NCBI GenBank assembly: GCA_021030915.1
Contig: JAGEMR010000034.1
Span: 186,001 to 250,000 of the forward strand
Direction of reading: 5' to 3'
DNA length: 64,000 bases
Origin: Astrothelium macrocarpum
Lineage: Eukaryota > Ascomycota > Dothideomycetes > Trypetheliales > Trypetheliaceae
The notes under the pieces were generated by a model that worked only from the letters and a program-made list of their open reading frames with translations, did not search any database and had not been told where the DNA came from. Each line of letters begins with the position of its first letter. Position 1 is the stretch's first letter. A program made the translations under genes and the position numbers. Below are positions 32,249 through 43,780 of the stretch, in pieces.

Positions 32249-33481
32249 ATGGCCACAAGTACTCGAAAGACAGTTGTGGTGCTTGGAGCTACCGGGAATC
32301 AGGTCTGTATACTATCGGATATTCTGTCTACTATCCAGCGTACGGATAAATTAATTTTTGATCCAGGGGGGCTCTGTGGTCCGGGAGCTTCTAAAGTATT
32401 CAGACGAATTCAACGTTCGTGGTCTTACACGCAATCTGAGTTCACCCAAAAGTCAATCTATTGCCAAAATTGGGGTCGATCTAAGGGAGGCCGATGTCAA
32501 CGATGCTGAAAGTCTCAAATATGCATTTGAGGGAGCGGAAATTATTTATGCTATGACGGATTTCTGGCAAACAATGTCTGCAGATGTGGAGTATGCACAG
32601 GGCAAGAATATAGTTGAAACTGCTGAAAAAGTATCCGGGCTAGAGCTGTTTGTATGGGCTTCTCTTCCAGATGCGAAGAAGATCTCCAATGGGAAGTTTT
32701 CGAATGTATTTCACTGGCAGAGCAAAGCTGCTGTTACAGACTACATTCGAAAGGAGAAGCCAGAGTTGTGGGAGAAGACGACAGTGATCTTGTTTCCAAA
32801 CTACTTTGAAAACTGTCAGATATGGCCAGATTTATATCTACCTATCAAGGTAAACTCATCTCATATCAGTCTCAACCGGCAGATAAAGCTCACGCCTCTG
32901 CCTCATCGGCAAATCAGCAAACCGATGGTGTCTACGTGCGATCTTTTCCACTCGGCGGCGCAATTCCTCTACCGAATGTTGCAATTTCAGACACGGGGAA
33001 ATTGATGAACCACGTCATTCGTAATAAGCGGAAATACCAGAAGCAGACTATCGCCTTCCACGCTGAAGCGCTAACCGAGAAAGAAAAAGTGGAAGCGATT
33101 GGAAAAGGTATATGCCAACTTTGAGTTGCTTTCGTTCAACAACATGACTGACGTGAATTGTTTAACCGGATTAATAGCTTATAACATTCCCATTCGTTAC
33201 GAAAAATCAACAGAACAGGAATTTCGCAGTCGGTTGGAAAAGATAATGGATCCAGCAACGGCATTGGATTTCACAGAACAGCTGGTGATATTTGAAAGTT
33301 GTGGCATGATCTATGACTTACCAGAATTCATCCAGGCTAACCAAGTAAGTATCAGCTAACGTTTTTCGCTTTTGCATAAGCGCGCTAATTAAGTCTTATA
33401 AAGATTGCTGGGCTAAAGTTAAAGACGTGGGAAGAGTTCATTACTTCAAACGATCTTATGCCAGAGCATGGCCCAGCTTGA
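32249..33481 (+). CDS. NmrA-like NAD(P)-binding protein
   Basis: Five exons: 32249-32302, 32367-32849, 32918-33107, 33178-33344 and 33404-33481; 323 residues with every phase consistent. The N-terminus KTVVVLGATGNQGGSVVREL is formed across intron 1 and is the GxxGxxG Rossmann loop of the atypical short-chain dehydrogenase/NmrA family. Later parts (VRGLTRNLSSPKSQ, ALFEGAEIIYAMTDFW-like text and YANFELL-type C-terminal phrases) fit the same family. NmrA in Aspergillus is a redox-sensing co-repressor, but many paralogues are enzymes or sensors in secondary metabolism. No catalytic YxxxK was seen. The first donor, GTCTGT, is unusual but the join is exact. The upstream palindromes suggest shared regulation with the Zn2Cys6 gene at 38922. 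Confidence 0.85.
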
Positions 33482-33629
33482 GAAACGCACTTTCACAGTC
33501 GAACTCATAGACTTCGCTTGAAAGCTTTTTTGTGGAACAATGAAACTCCAAACATTCTTTTGAACGTTAAATTGTTGATACAGTGAAACGCCGGCAGTGG
33601 AAATCGTACAAAATTCCTCATTCTAGTTC

Positions 33630-35162
33630 TCAATGTGGCAATTTCTGTGCAAATGTGCGTGGAATAAGATGAAATCTTGACCCACAAACCCGTTTTTCAT
33701 TTTTGGGAAAAGTAGCCGTTAGAACATCTTTCCCGAGATGGTCAAGGTGTGCTGGTTCGTGGTCATGACCTGCAACGAACCGCCATTCGGATATATCTTT
33801 GGCATTATACTTGAGAACCCCGTCGGCTTCAGAACTCATGTTGTGTTCTCGCATTGCCTGAAGCATCCAGTCAGTAGCATCATAGGGCAGACTACCAGCT
33901 TTCTCTCGATTTTTGTGACCAAATCCAATGCGCATCTCAGTGATCAGCCACCAAAGCGCCATTGCGATGACAGATACGAAAACAAAAAACACCAGTACTG
34001 CAACAAAATTCGGAACCGTTGTTGTGCCTTTGATGCATCCCTCTTGTGGATCTGGGTCTTCGGGTAAAAGTGTACTCGAGAGGGTATTATTGCTTCCCTG
34101 GACCATGAACAAGGCGTTCAGATACTGCGACAGAAGTTCCGGTGCGTTGTCGACCAGGCGGCCACCTGTGCCAGTATACATGAATCCCTGAAATTGAGAG
34201 ACCCACACCCAAAGGGTGGAGACCGCAGATAGAGATGATGCGATCGTTTCAACGGCGGCAGGGTTGTCCAATGAGCAAGTCAGAGGACGCATAACGATAG
34301 GTATACTTTGAACAATGCTCAGGTTCTGACCGGAGCGCGGAGTCACCTGAACTGCAGCTTTGACTGAGAACGTTGATCTCACATCATCGTTCACTGAGCT
34401 CGTCCAAATGACAAAATTCTCAAATCCTGGGTCCTTTCCTAGGCGAGTATTCGGAGCAGTCGTGCTATTTTCTGCTATGCTTATCTGATTATTGTATAGA
34501 AAACCATCTGCCGTCATACTTTCGATTATCTGCCGTGTTGTTGAATTTCCCGCGAAAGTCAGCTCTGAAGGGTGTTCCAAGCAATTCCAAGAGGCCAAGA
34601 TGTCAGAATAGGAGCGTGGATTTGTCGTACCCGAAAAGAATGAGTTGTTATCAACCTTTTTGTAGATCCCCTTGGAACCATTGTTTCCTATGCTAGTAAA
34701 CTGAGCGTTCCAGCCGAAGTTGAATGGTTCCCAGCTCTGAGGTGGAATGCTGTCAATGTATGGACCTGTGGTGCTAACTACTAGGCCTCCGGTGAAGTAA
34801 CATTCTGAATGTCGCAACGGTCCTGGGTCAACCAGTCCAGCGATCGTCAGATCCGTGGCTTTACTTAGTACGAGAACAAATATCATTAGAATGGCCGCAG
34901 CTCTTCCTCCTGGGGGCTTTCCCATGCTCCAACCAGTCGTGAAAATGTCATACCCACTCAGCCAACCTGTGAGATGTGTAACATGGATGTCTCCATTATG
35001 CACGAATTGTAATCGTGCTGTAGCTCTCAATGCTTTACTAGCCACGTAATTGACAATTGCAAAGCCACCAATGAAGTAAATACGCAGGATGGTGCGCGCA
35101 ATGTTTGCTTTGATGGGAATGGGAGGTCCTGGGTTGAAAAAACTATTGTCGCCGTTTTCCAT
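33630..35162 (-). CDS. Fungal multi-pass membrane protein of unknown function
   Basis: At least 510 residues, from the first in-frame ATG at 35162 (MENGDNSFFNPGPPIP). The frame stays open to 35252 without an ATG, then hits a stop, so an upstream exon spliced near 35252 is possible. Transmembrane segments are near the N-terminus (IARTILRIYFIGGFAIVNYV and AAAILMIFVLVLSKATDL), followed by a long extracellular-type loop with N-x-S/T sites (GNNGS, AENSTT, GQNLS) and a C-terminal helix (FVAVLVFFVFVSVIAMALWW). The layout matches a widespread uncharacterised fungal membrane family. No transport or enzyme motif is seen. Confidence 0.65.
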   Translation of the reverse strand: MENGDNSFFNPGPPIPIKANIARTILRIYFIGGFAIVNYVASKALRATARLQFVHNGDIHVTHLTGWLSGYDIFTTGWSMGKPPGGRAAAILMIFVLVLSKATDLTIAGLVDPGPLRHSECYFTGGLVVSTTGPYIDSIPPQSWEPFNFGWNAQFTSIGNNGSKGIYKKVDNNSFFSGTTNPRSYSDILASWNCLEHPSELTFAGNSTTRQIIESMTADGFLYNNQISIAENSTTAPNTRLGKDPGFENFVIWTSSVNDDVRSTFSVKAAVQVTPRSGQNLSIVQSIPIVMRPLTCSLDNPAAVETIASSLSAVSTLWVWVSQFQGFMYTGTGGRLVDNAPELLSQYLNALFMVQGSNNTLSSTLLPEDPDPQEGCIKGTTTVPNFVAVLVFFVFVSVIAMALWWLITEMRIGFGHKNREKAGSLPYDATDWMLQAMREHNMSSEADGVLKYNAKDISEWRFVAGHDHEPAHLDHLGKDVLTATFPKNEKRVCGSRFHLIPRTFAQKLPH

Positions 35163-36778
35163 CTTTGCACCGGGTAACAACGGTAATGAGGTAAGCACAT
35201 AAACAGATGGAGCAATTGAATTGTCGTATGGCGGAAAATGATCATTACTCAACTTGCCTTCTTATCATCAGTTCAGGCCGCGTCTGAAAAGGAGGGCAAG
35301 TACACATCATACTCTCAATGCAAGGGCTTTTTGGACGTCGAGAGTTTCAAGATGGTCTAAAGATTCTTAATAGATAACTTTGGCATCTACCTAAGCTCAA
35401 AGAACCATCCAATTGAAAGTCGAAAGAACTGCGAATAGATACGCCCATGGTCCCCAAATTCGCACAATGTTCCCATTTTGGAAAGTGGGTTGCTACCGTC
35501 GTCTGTGCAGACAGGGTGTGCGACGCTCTGTAATGTCACAGAATGTTCTAGGATGAACACAATAACGCCATTTTGTTGCTAATTATTGCACACGGTAGGT
35601 GGAATGTCGCGGAATGAGTTGTGTTGATCCTACGGTTCAATTATGAAACAACTAGCACGTCGAGTCAAGGCGGGCACAACCCGCAAGTTATTAACTTGAG
35701 TAAGATAGTTCTCCCTCAGCGAACGCATGTTCAAGCTTACGAATTCTCCCAGGGAAAGATTCATATGCGTTCGAGACCTCCAAAATGCGTTTTGAAGCTA
35801 TGCTTCAGAGAGAATATTCGGACAGACATGGGATGATGCACAGACGTCAACTTGCGACATTCTCTGGATCTGTAACCTCAAGACTGCCCGCAGAGCTTGA
35901 TTTATTGAGCTCACGATATCAAGCTTGCAGGCGCCTTTCTTTACCGTTTACGCATTTACAAGCTCAGAGCGTAGCTCAGCTTATTAAATCTCATTTCGAT
36001 TTGAACAAGGATGACCACTATTCTGACCAGTAAATACTTTCCGCATCGCAATTGATCGAAAGCGCTTATATGGTCTCACGCCATTAATCACATATCAATA
36101 GTCAGCCCAAACCCGTCTCTTAGTAATTATAGTCCGGTCTTGATACGTCGTCGATGCTTGAAAAGTCCATATGAGCCTTTCGCGAACGCAGGCATCTGCC
36201 TAGTGCCGAGCGGGTAATACGTTCTGGCTAGCTTGGCTTTTGACCGAGGGTCTTGTGTCATCTGTCGACTGTGCTTCGGCGCCAAAGATGCAGTCATTCG
36301 ATGATCTTACCTGCAGCTTGGAGACATAATATCGTGAGGATAGCAAGATAATCAGCGGAGTGCATTGGAAGAAACATCGGACATTTGTTGCGTTTTGCGC
36401 ATCAAAATGAAAGACCTATGGAGAATGATTTGAACACGATAGGAATTGCGGATTCAAGTTGTGATCGCAGGTAGCGGAGAAAATACCAAACCACTTGATT
36501 TGGTGCAAGGTTCGTAATTTCAGCCTCAAGTCCCTGGCAGGGTGATACATCAACGTGCAGAAACTAAACCTTATTTTCATCGAATCAGCTACGCGGAGCC
36601 AGTCGCCCGCTCTGCAATCTTACTCTCGCTTTAAATAAGGATGACCTCAGCTTTCAGATTTTTCTCTTGAATTATCCAGCTCCTTCAGAGTATAAAGAAC
36701 TTAAGTGCAACACGCATTTAGTTACTGGACTGACGGGTCTTTTTGGCTTCAAGGTCCATTGATGTACTATTTCTCACA
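35163..36778. other. Intergenic region between divergent genes
   Basis: About 1.6 kb. No supported gene. The frame 35785-36033 is unsupported. It contains the 5' region of the membrane-protein gene and of the dehydrogenase. Confidence 0.45.
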
Positions 36779-37848
36779 ATGGCAGATGTTATTACATCGG
36801 CTCCAGCCACGTCTTCTCTGAGCGGCATGTGGTAGGCTGCAAGGCATCCACCAGCAGATCCGACGACCTCCTTTGTCGGAAAAATTGTGCTTATTACCGG
36901 AGCGAGTGCTGGGCTAGGATTCGAAGCTGCGCTCAAGTTTGCAGCCCTTGGCGCTTCCAAGCTCATCTTCGGGGTTCGCTCTATTCACAGAGGTGAAGAA
37001 GCAAAGGCACAGATCCAGCAGGCGTCTGGTTGTAATCCTGATGTCATCGAGCTCTTCCAGCTGGATATGGGCAGCTTAGTTTCAGTTAGACAGTTTGCTG
37101 ATCAAGTCACAAGCAAGCACCCGCACATTCATGCGGCCGTACTCAACGCTGGGATGATGGCCCCTTCTTACGAAGCAAGCATGGAGGGCTGGGAAATGAG
37201 TTTGCAAGTCAATGTAGTGTCGACGGCCTACCTTGGCATCCTCCTCCTTCCACGGCTACGTGAAACGGGTATTCAAATAGGAGAGCCAGCACACTTGGAG
37301 TTCGTAGGTAGTATTAGCCACGGAGACGTCAAGGCTGAAACTGTTGAGGACAGTACTAGTATTTTAAATAAGGTGAACGACGAAAAGAACTTCAAGATCA
37401 CTAGTCAATATGGCATAACCAAGCTGCTAGAGATGTGGGCTATGGTCCATATTGCAGAAAAGACGCCTTCATCTCAAGTTATCGTTGACGCTTGCTGCCC
37501 CAGTCTATGTTGGAGTGATATCGCTAGAGATTTCAGTATCTTTCAGCGAGGTGCAGATGCCTTGATGAAAATTTTTCTTGCGAGAACGACTGAACAAGGG
37601 TCGCGGATTCTGGTGAGTGGCGTCACAGTTGATCAGGACGCTCACGGTGGATTTTGGTCGCACGATAAGATCGCTACGTGAGACACCCAACCTGGATGCA
37701 AATTTGTTTCCTCTACTAACTCCGTCGCAGACCCGGCCTTCTGGTAACAACGGACAAGGGTGAAAAATTGGGACAACAATTTTGGTCAGAGCTTCTCGAA
37801 GTTCTGAAGAAGCAAGATCCGCGAATTGTAAGCATCCTCAGCAGCTAG
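36779..37848 (+). pseudogene. Short-chain dehydrogenase with in-frame stop
   Basis: The ATG at 36779 opens MADVITSAPATSSLSGMW. Codon 19 (36833-36835) is TAG, and the same frame then continues without a shift as AARHPPADPTTSFVGKIVLITGASAGLGFEAA. The leader, the SDR cofactor motif TGxxxGxG, the NAG motif (LNAGMM) and the active-site-type SQYGITKLL (Y-x-x-x-K) are all intact. A phase-consistent intron (37678-37730, branch CTAAC) joins a normal C-terminus ending at 37848. The usual family reading carries a residue, not a stop, at codon 19. No intron could remove it. Either the gene is freshly inactivated, the base is a sequence error, or translation starts elsewhere, but no later suitable ATG precedes the cofactor motif. 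Substrate unknown (retinol dehydrogenase-like). Confidence 0.65.
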
Positions 37849-38921
37849 CACGGTGGTGATGAGCCCAAGAGGCGTTTGCATACAGTTGTATTGATCTCGG
37901 CGACAACACCTAGAAGGCACATTGCACAGTACTCTACGTTGAAGTGCACTTTCTATGACGAAAAGTAGTCGAGAATCTGATGGGTCAACAATGAGAGAAG
38001 GGAGCCTTACTTTTGGATCTGATTTTGCGATTTGACAAGATTGGGACTTTTCTTTTTTAAGCGAAAGATGAAAGCCGGGACTTATCCGGTACTCTCGCAG
38101 CCAATAGGATGATTCAATGCCTTTTTACGTCTTTTCTACAGTATCTCCAAGTAGTTTGATGTCTGCCGCTACTACAAATGGTATTTGTAGGAAGCTCATG
38201 TGTTTGGACTTTGGTTGTAGTGCATCATTAGCAAGATGTGTCAGTTGAGGCCGCTGGTTTTGCGATTAGTGTACCACTTAAAGATACGGTATCGATCAAA
38301 TACATGGCTTCGAGAAGAGTTCGGAAAAGAGCGGTCGTATTGGTTGTTACTTCATTGAAGTAGCTATATAATCAAAAGAGTCAGGTAAGCATTGTCCTTT
38401 GACATTGGCAACGGGAAGGTGGAGAGACGGTGTTTGGCTTACAGGTGTGTAATGTACGATCATAGATAGGACTACTTCTGTCTGCCTTTCACACTAACTA
38501 CATATCCATGGATGTTTGCTTCTGGCGTTTATCTGAATTTGGACGGCTTTCTGTTGCGATCATGAGGTGTACCAGGCGCATTAGCGTGGAAGGCAGGTGT
38601 TAGTTGCAGGCAATTGTTGTATGTATCCACTGATGCACTGTCAGAAATCGTTTCAAAGTGATGTACGGTACTCGGAGAGCTTTTAGAAATCTAGAAGCTG
38701 ATCTAGAGGAGAGTGCTGAGGTCGTGAAGGCGTTTAGAAAAAGTGGTATTATTCACAAAATGTTGAGAAATAATTGTTGGTCCAAATGCCGTCCGCTGAG
38801 TCAGCGGAAACCTGCGCGACCCCCTTGTGCCGTTACTCCATTACTCTGTCAGCACTAACATCAACTCTTCTTTCAAGCATGGCAAACCCACTCTCGTCTT
38901 TTCACGCTACGTCATACGTCA
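37849..38921. promoter_or_regulatory. Upstream region of the Zn2Cys6 gene
   Basis: About 1.07 kb without a supported gene. It ends with the third copy of the palindrome, 115 bp before the regulator ATG. Confidence 0.5.
38793..38807. promoter_or_regulatory. Palindromic candidate operator, copy 3
   Basis: CCGCTGAGTCAGCGG, identical to the two copies upstream of the NmrA-like gene. Its place just before the regulator's start suggests autoregulation. Confidence 0.55.
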
Positions 38922-41304
38922 ATGGCCAAAGAACGCAAAGCTGGACACTTTGAAAAGAGACAGCCATTGCGTGCTTGCGACTCATGCCGTGCTCGAAAGG
39001 TACCCGACTAGAAAAAGCAAAGGCATTTGTGGCGTGCTGACTGTCAATTTTTCTCGGAAATACAGATCAAGTGTGATGCATTAGGGCAGCAATGCGATTA
39101 TTGCAAACATCATGACCTGCCTTGCACCTACAGCCAGCTTCGCAAGCGCCGGAACGATGGTAGAAGGTAGGAAGTTCCTTGATGGACCAGTCCAAAAGGT
39201 CCTCCCCTGCTGTGTTCTGCTCCCATTCGAGGTCGCAGTAAGAAGAGTAATAGGAGGCAAGAGAAAATCGCTGATTACCTAGCGTGAGATCTTCAATACA
39301 ATGCTGAGCCACTGGGGGGAAATATTCCAGTCACTGACACATTCTTATCAATACTCTGCTGTTCATCTTGTCGAGGTTGTCTCCAATAGAATCTAGCGAA
39401 TCGTTTCTTTTGCGGTCTGCGTCATTTCTAAGTGCACCCCCTGGTGCTCTAATAATGACTTTTTGACTAAGCGGATCTATGAGACAGTCATCATTGGCCG
39501 AAAGCTTCCCCGACGAGACGCAAGACAGACGCTATATTTCCTATCAATCACAGTCATTCACAATTCTCAGATCAAATCCCAAGTGATGCCAATGTAGGGG
39601 CCGGATGCAGCTCTCTGGGTCTTCCGCTAGCATCTTTTCAACCAGAGCTATACCTGTCTCGCCTTGATCCTGGGGAGTTGACGACGTTCGACAGAGGTCC
39701 TTTTAGCTTCGAAGCGAATAGTAAATTCCTTCAATTTTGCACTGCGGGGTCCGTGTCTTTACCTTTGTCCTCCACGATCACCTTACCATGGCAGTCCCAC
39801 TCTCCTCAAGATGATATGCTGTTGAGCACGCAGCCTACTATCAATCTACCAGACCGGCATGTTACAGAAAAATTTGCCTTCGACTTTTACACCTCATTTC
39901 AACGTCGTGTTTTCCCTGTGATAGATCTCAATCTTTTCGAAGCTACGATCGACCTGGCATATTCTCAGCAAGCGGCAACATCATCCCGGGAACATATCGC
40001 TGCGAGATGCTGTGCCTTTTCATTGCTCTGCGCGGTGTCTCTCTTTGAGATAAACGATAACGTGCCTCCAGAATCTAATATTGGCTCTTGTGTCAAGAAG
40101 ATTCAACCCTTTTACCATCTGTTCATCAAGAAAGTCACATTAGATGGACTTCAAACCTTAATATTTCTTGTAAGTAACTACTACTATCCATACTGGCCCC
40201 ATGACGTATCTGGTGTAGGCGTTGCTAATCTTATCCTAGTGCATCTTTCACCTCTTCTCAGGCGACGTTGAGTCAGCAGCAATGTTGAACGCTATGTCCA
40301 GTCGCGTGGTGTTTCAATTTGGAGCTTATATCTTGTTGGACCAAGCATCAGGAAGCCAAAACTATCGATGTTCGACAAACGTAAATGAGAATCGTCATCT
40401 TCGTGACTTGTTCTGGCTTTGCTACTCGCTCGATAAAGAGATATCTCTCCGCCTAGGCCAGCCTCCGTCAATCAACGACGAAAATTGCGATCTTACGCTA
40501 CCTCCCGGGTATGAGGAAATGCAAAAATATGAGGTCTATAATATGCGACGCTCATCAAAAGAATATACCCCGCCTTTATTTCCCTGGGACATCCGCCTCT
40601 CATTCATCAAATCGAAAGCGTGCAATTTACTTTATTCTGTCAAAGATAAGTCGAAGAAGTCCAAGACCGAACTTATTTGTGATATTCGACAACTTGATAG
40701 TGATCTCGAGAGCTGGAGGATATCACTCCGACCTCAACTCAGACCAAAGCTTGATGTTTTATACGGGACAGTGGTAGAGCCCAGACCATTTACGCAATCG
40801 ACAATGCTCAACCTGGCGTATTATCATTGCGTAGCCCTAATCCATAGGGCCACTTCCCGCTGCTATGACATGATATCCCAGTCAAAACCAGAAGGCCACT
40901 TGGACGGTCTTAGATCAAGCCTTGCTGTCTCCGCCTCCGCAAGTAGATCTTCCCTTAATTATCTCCGATCAGTTTCAAACTCCATCGCCAGTCACTGCTT
41001 CTGGTATAAATCCTCTTACTCACAAAAATGAAATGGCTAATACTCAACTCAAAGGATCGTTTTGTTCTACCCCGTGTCAGCAATCCTTACCATTTTTTGC
41101 AACCTCATGCTCCATCCATCCGATATCAAGGCTATGGAAGATATTGAGTCCCTCGCTCGAGTGCCAGACCTGATCAAAGGAATCCGGATTCGCAGATTGA
41201 CTAAAGCAGAAATGCTGCAAATTGAGATGACAGAAACGTTTGTTAGAGAATTGGTCAGAGTAGGAACATGTGCTATACACCATGAGCATGGCCACGAGAA
41301 GTGA
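38922..41304 (+). CDS. Zn2Cys6 transcription factor (fungal-specific TF domain)
   Basis: Starts at the ATG of MAKERKAGHFEKRQ. Exon 1 (38922-38999) and exon 2 (from 39066) join across a 66-bp intron inside the DNA-binding domain, giving C19-x2-C-x6-C-x6-C-x2-C-x6-C. Exon 2 probably ends near 39172 and a short basic exon (KKSNRRQEKIADYLA) follows near 39234. The stretch from about 39280 to 39570 has several open pieces in different frames and I could not settle its exons. From about 39571 the frame is clear (FQPELYLSRLDPGELTTF), with introns 40170-40239 and 41004-41054, and ends at 41304. The middle contains GDVESAAMLNAMSSRVVFQFGA and DLFWLCYSLDKEISLRLGQP, the hallmark of the fungal-specific TF domain. 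It probably governs the neighbouring redox genes. Confidence 0.75.
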
Positions 41305-41671
41305 AGATTTGCAGAGACGACGAAAGACCTGTAAGTTGAAGAAGCATATGGTAGCTGCAGTCCTGTATAGTTACAGAATCATACAAATGTCACTTTTTCT
41401 GTATGGGAGCATATGTCTTTCTTACCCGTAGCAACTACAGCTTTGATGAGTCCCCCTCGATCACTACATCCGTACAGCTAAGATATTTAGCCGTCAATTA
41501 GGTCAATAGTATACAGACCAGCCACGCTCTCCTCGACCGTGCCTGTGACGTCAGCTATATAAGACAATTGCTTGCTTGGGGAACAATGTCTTGTTTTCAA
41601 GATAAGATTAACTTCAATTTTGGGAGTCAACGATGTAGCTATGTTCAACTCGAGAATGTCCCATTCTCGTT
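41305..41671. other. Intergenic, convergent 3' ends
   Basis: 367 bp between the regulator stop and the permease stop. No coding signal. Confidence 0.5.
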
Positions 41672-43780
41672 CTATCTGGATATACGATCAAGTGAATCAG
41701 CCTTTTCACTATCACTATCACTGGTGGTGTCTGGGATCCAGTCGTGTTCAACCAATTCTGCTTTCTGAACGTACTCGCCTTCGCCGACCTTCTCAATGTA
41801 CGGCGTCCTTGTAACCACCAAAATTCTTCTGCGATGCCATTGAATCCCCTTCAATCCAAACCACCATCCGACTCCAAGCAGTAGACAAGAGAGCCCAACG
41901 GTGGGCAAGATATACCATGCGTATCCGAGCTTTGATGCTGTGTATGCAGAGTCCTTTCCAGGTTTTGCGAAAGAAGCGAAGATCATGAAACCATTCACAA
42001 CGAAGTATATAATGGCATGAAAGGGGCTAACCCATGGAATGAAACCTGTCGAGCCTGCTTTAGCTGTCCAGTTTCTTCCATTTTCTCCGCGGAAGTAAGA
42101 ATCGAGCTTCAGGTATAATAAGCCCCCGCTAACGAAAAAGCCTAGGAGATTGACTAGTACATAGCTATAGATTGCTGATAGGAAGCTGTATTGAGTCTCT
42201 GGCTCTAGACCAACAGTGACTAATATGAGGAAGACCGAGGAAAACCAGTGAAGTCCAAGTGCCGCCATGGGAGTTTTTTCCATGTAGTCTTCCAGATTAA
42301 TGCCTTCAATTCCGGTTGTTGAAGTTGGTCGAGGAGCTGATACGATGCGGCTTTTGAGCCAAGCCCAGGGTGTTGTGTATCCAGTTGCAAAGAAGAGGGA
42401 CCGCGGAAGAATTCCTTGTTTTGCGATTTCTTGCTTTACTCTAGCGGCTGTAAATGTTATGATGATGATGTTTCCGAAGCATGAAAAAGCAATTAAACCC
42501 GCCATGACTCGATACGCGATTTGTGAGTTTCCGCTTGAATCCAGAAGGTAATGGAGAAAGGTGCTTGCCACCAATGTGTCTTCTGTATATGCTTCTTTCG
42601 GTATGACACAGTAGTAACTGACGTTGACTAAAGTGTAAACAATCATGACACACCCCATTGCAGAAAGTGTATAAGTCGGAAAGATCTTTCTCGGACGTGA
42701 GAATTCGCTTATAGCGTAGAATGGCTGTTCAAATCCAGTGCAACAGAACAAGGCGAAAAGGATGCTATCGACATAGCTTGCCACGTCATGAGTCTTCGTC
42801 TGAAAAGACTGTTGAATGTCAAAATTATTCTTCGCAGCATCATTGATTTCAGACGCTGTCACGTTCCCGAAATTGGCATTGGCCTGAAGGTATTTCCCGC
42901 CAGCATGGACGAATCCAAGTATAGCCATAGCCAAGAGGATCAAGATTTTGGTAATAGCAAGGAAGTTGTTCAGAATTATGCCTCCCCGTCTTGTGAAGAC
43001 GTGAATAATGGAACAGACCGATAGAATCAAGATAGCCAGTCCTACCACCAAACCTTTCTCATAGTTCTTTTCGCGGTCTGTTGGGTCTTTACCAGCAGCG
43101 ATTGCTATATAAACTCCAAAAGCAACGGCATTACCTGAAATGTTGCCTAATATGATGAACATGATGCCATACATACATGTGGCCAAGAACTTGGGTTTCT
43201 TAAAGACGTACTCAAGCTGAGACAGTCAGCAGCGCCAAACAAGGCTACTATATTATGACTCACATAGTTTTTTTCTCCACCAGAGCGAGGAGCGGAAACG
43301 TCATGTTCGAAACCTTCACGATTCTTGATCTTGTAAAATGGTATCGAAAGACCCATCTCCAACCAGCAAAGAGCACCACATATTGCGATAATACTAGAAG
43401 CAGTCCAAATTAAGAGAGAACCCCCTATACTTCCAGTTCCGACCAGAATCTTCGAAGGAACCTAAGCCAAGTCAGTCGGAATAAACAAAGTACAGCGACA
43501 AACAAGATTCTTACTGTCCAAATCCCCGAACCAATCGTGCGATTAAATACCATACAAACAATCGTGAACGGGCCAAGCATCTGAGATGTCGAAGGCGCTA
43601 CATCTATCCTCTATCGATGTATCTAATTAGATAGAGGACTTGAAAACGAAATACATGCAGGGAACTTGCCTGTCTATGCTCATCATAGTCTTTATGGGCC
43701 TGATCCAGCTCTTCGCGGGTGAGGACATCAAGACCTTGGTCTTCAAACTCTTCGGAGAAACTTGGTCCAGACTTCTCCAT
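41672..43780 (-). CDS. LAT-type amino-acid permease (methionine permease-like)
   Basis: Four exons: 43780-43670, 43610-43515, 43461-43264 and 43216-41672; 649 residues. The start MEKSGPSFSEEFEDQG begins a cytoplasmic acidic N-terminus. The first helix reads MLGPFTIVCMVFNRTIGSGIW and is followed by about twelve helices (for example ATCMYGIMFIILGNISGNAVA). FNRTIGSGIW is the conserved glycine-rich helix-1 substrate motif of the L-type amino acid transporter branch, to which the yeast Mup1/Mup3-like permeases belong. Intron 1 has a GC donor (GCAAGT), a known minor class. A long first extracellular loop and a polar C-terminus are present. Substrate is probably a neutral amino acid, inferred from family only. 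Confidence 0.85.

Noticed and set aside
36833..36835. Stop codon in the dehydrogenase explained by an intron
   Set aside because: No donor and acceptor around the TAG could remove it at a realistic intron length while keeping frame.
39067..39312. 81-codon minus-strand frame over the Zn2Cys6 exon
   Set aside because: It is opposite the zinc cluster and its intron. The plus-strand zinc motif is decisive.
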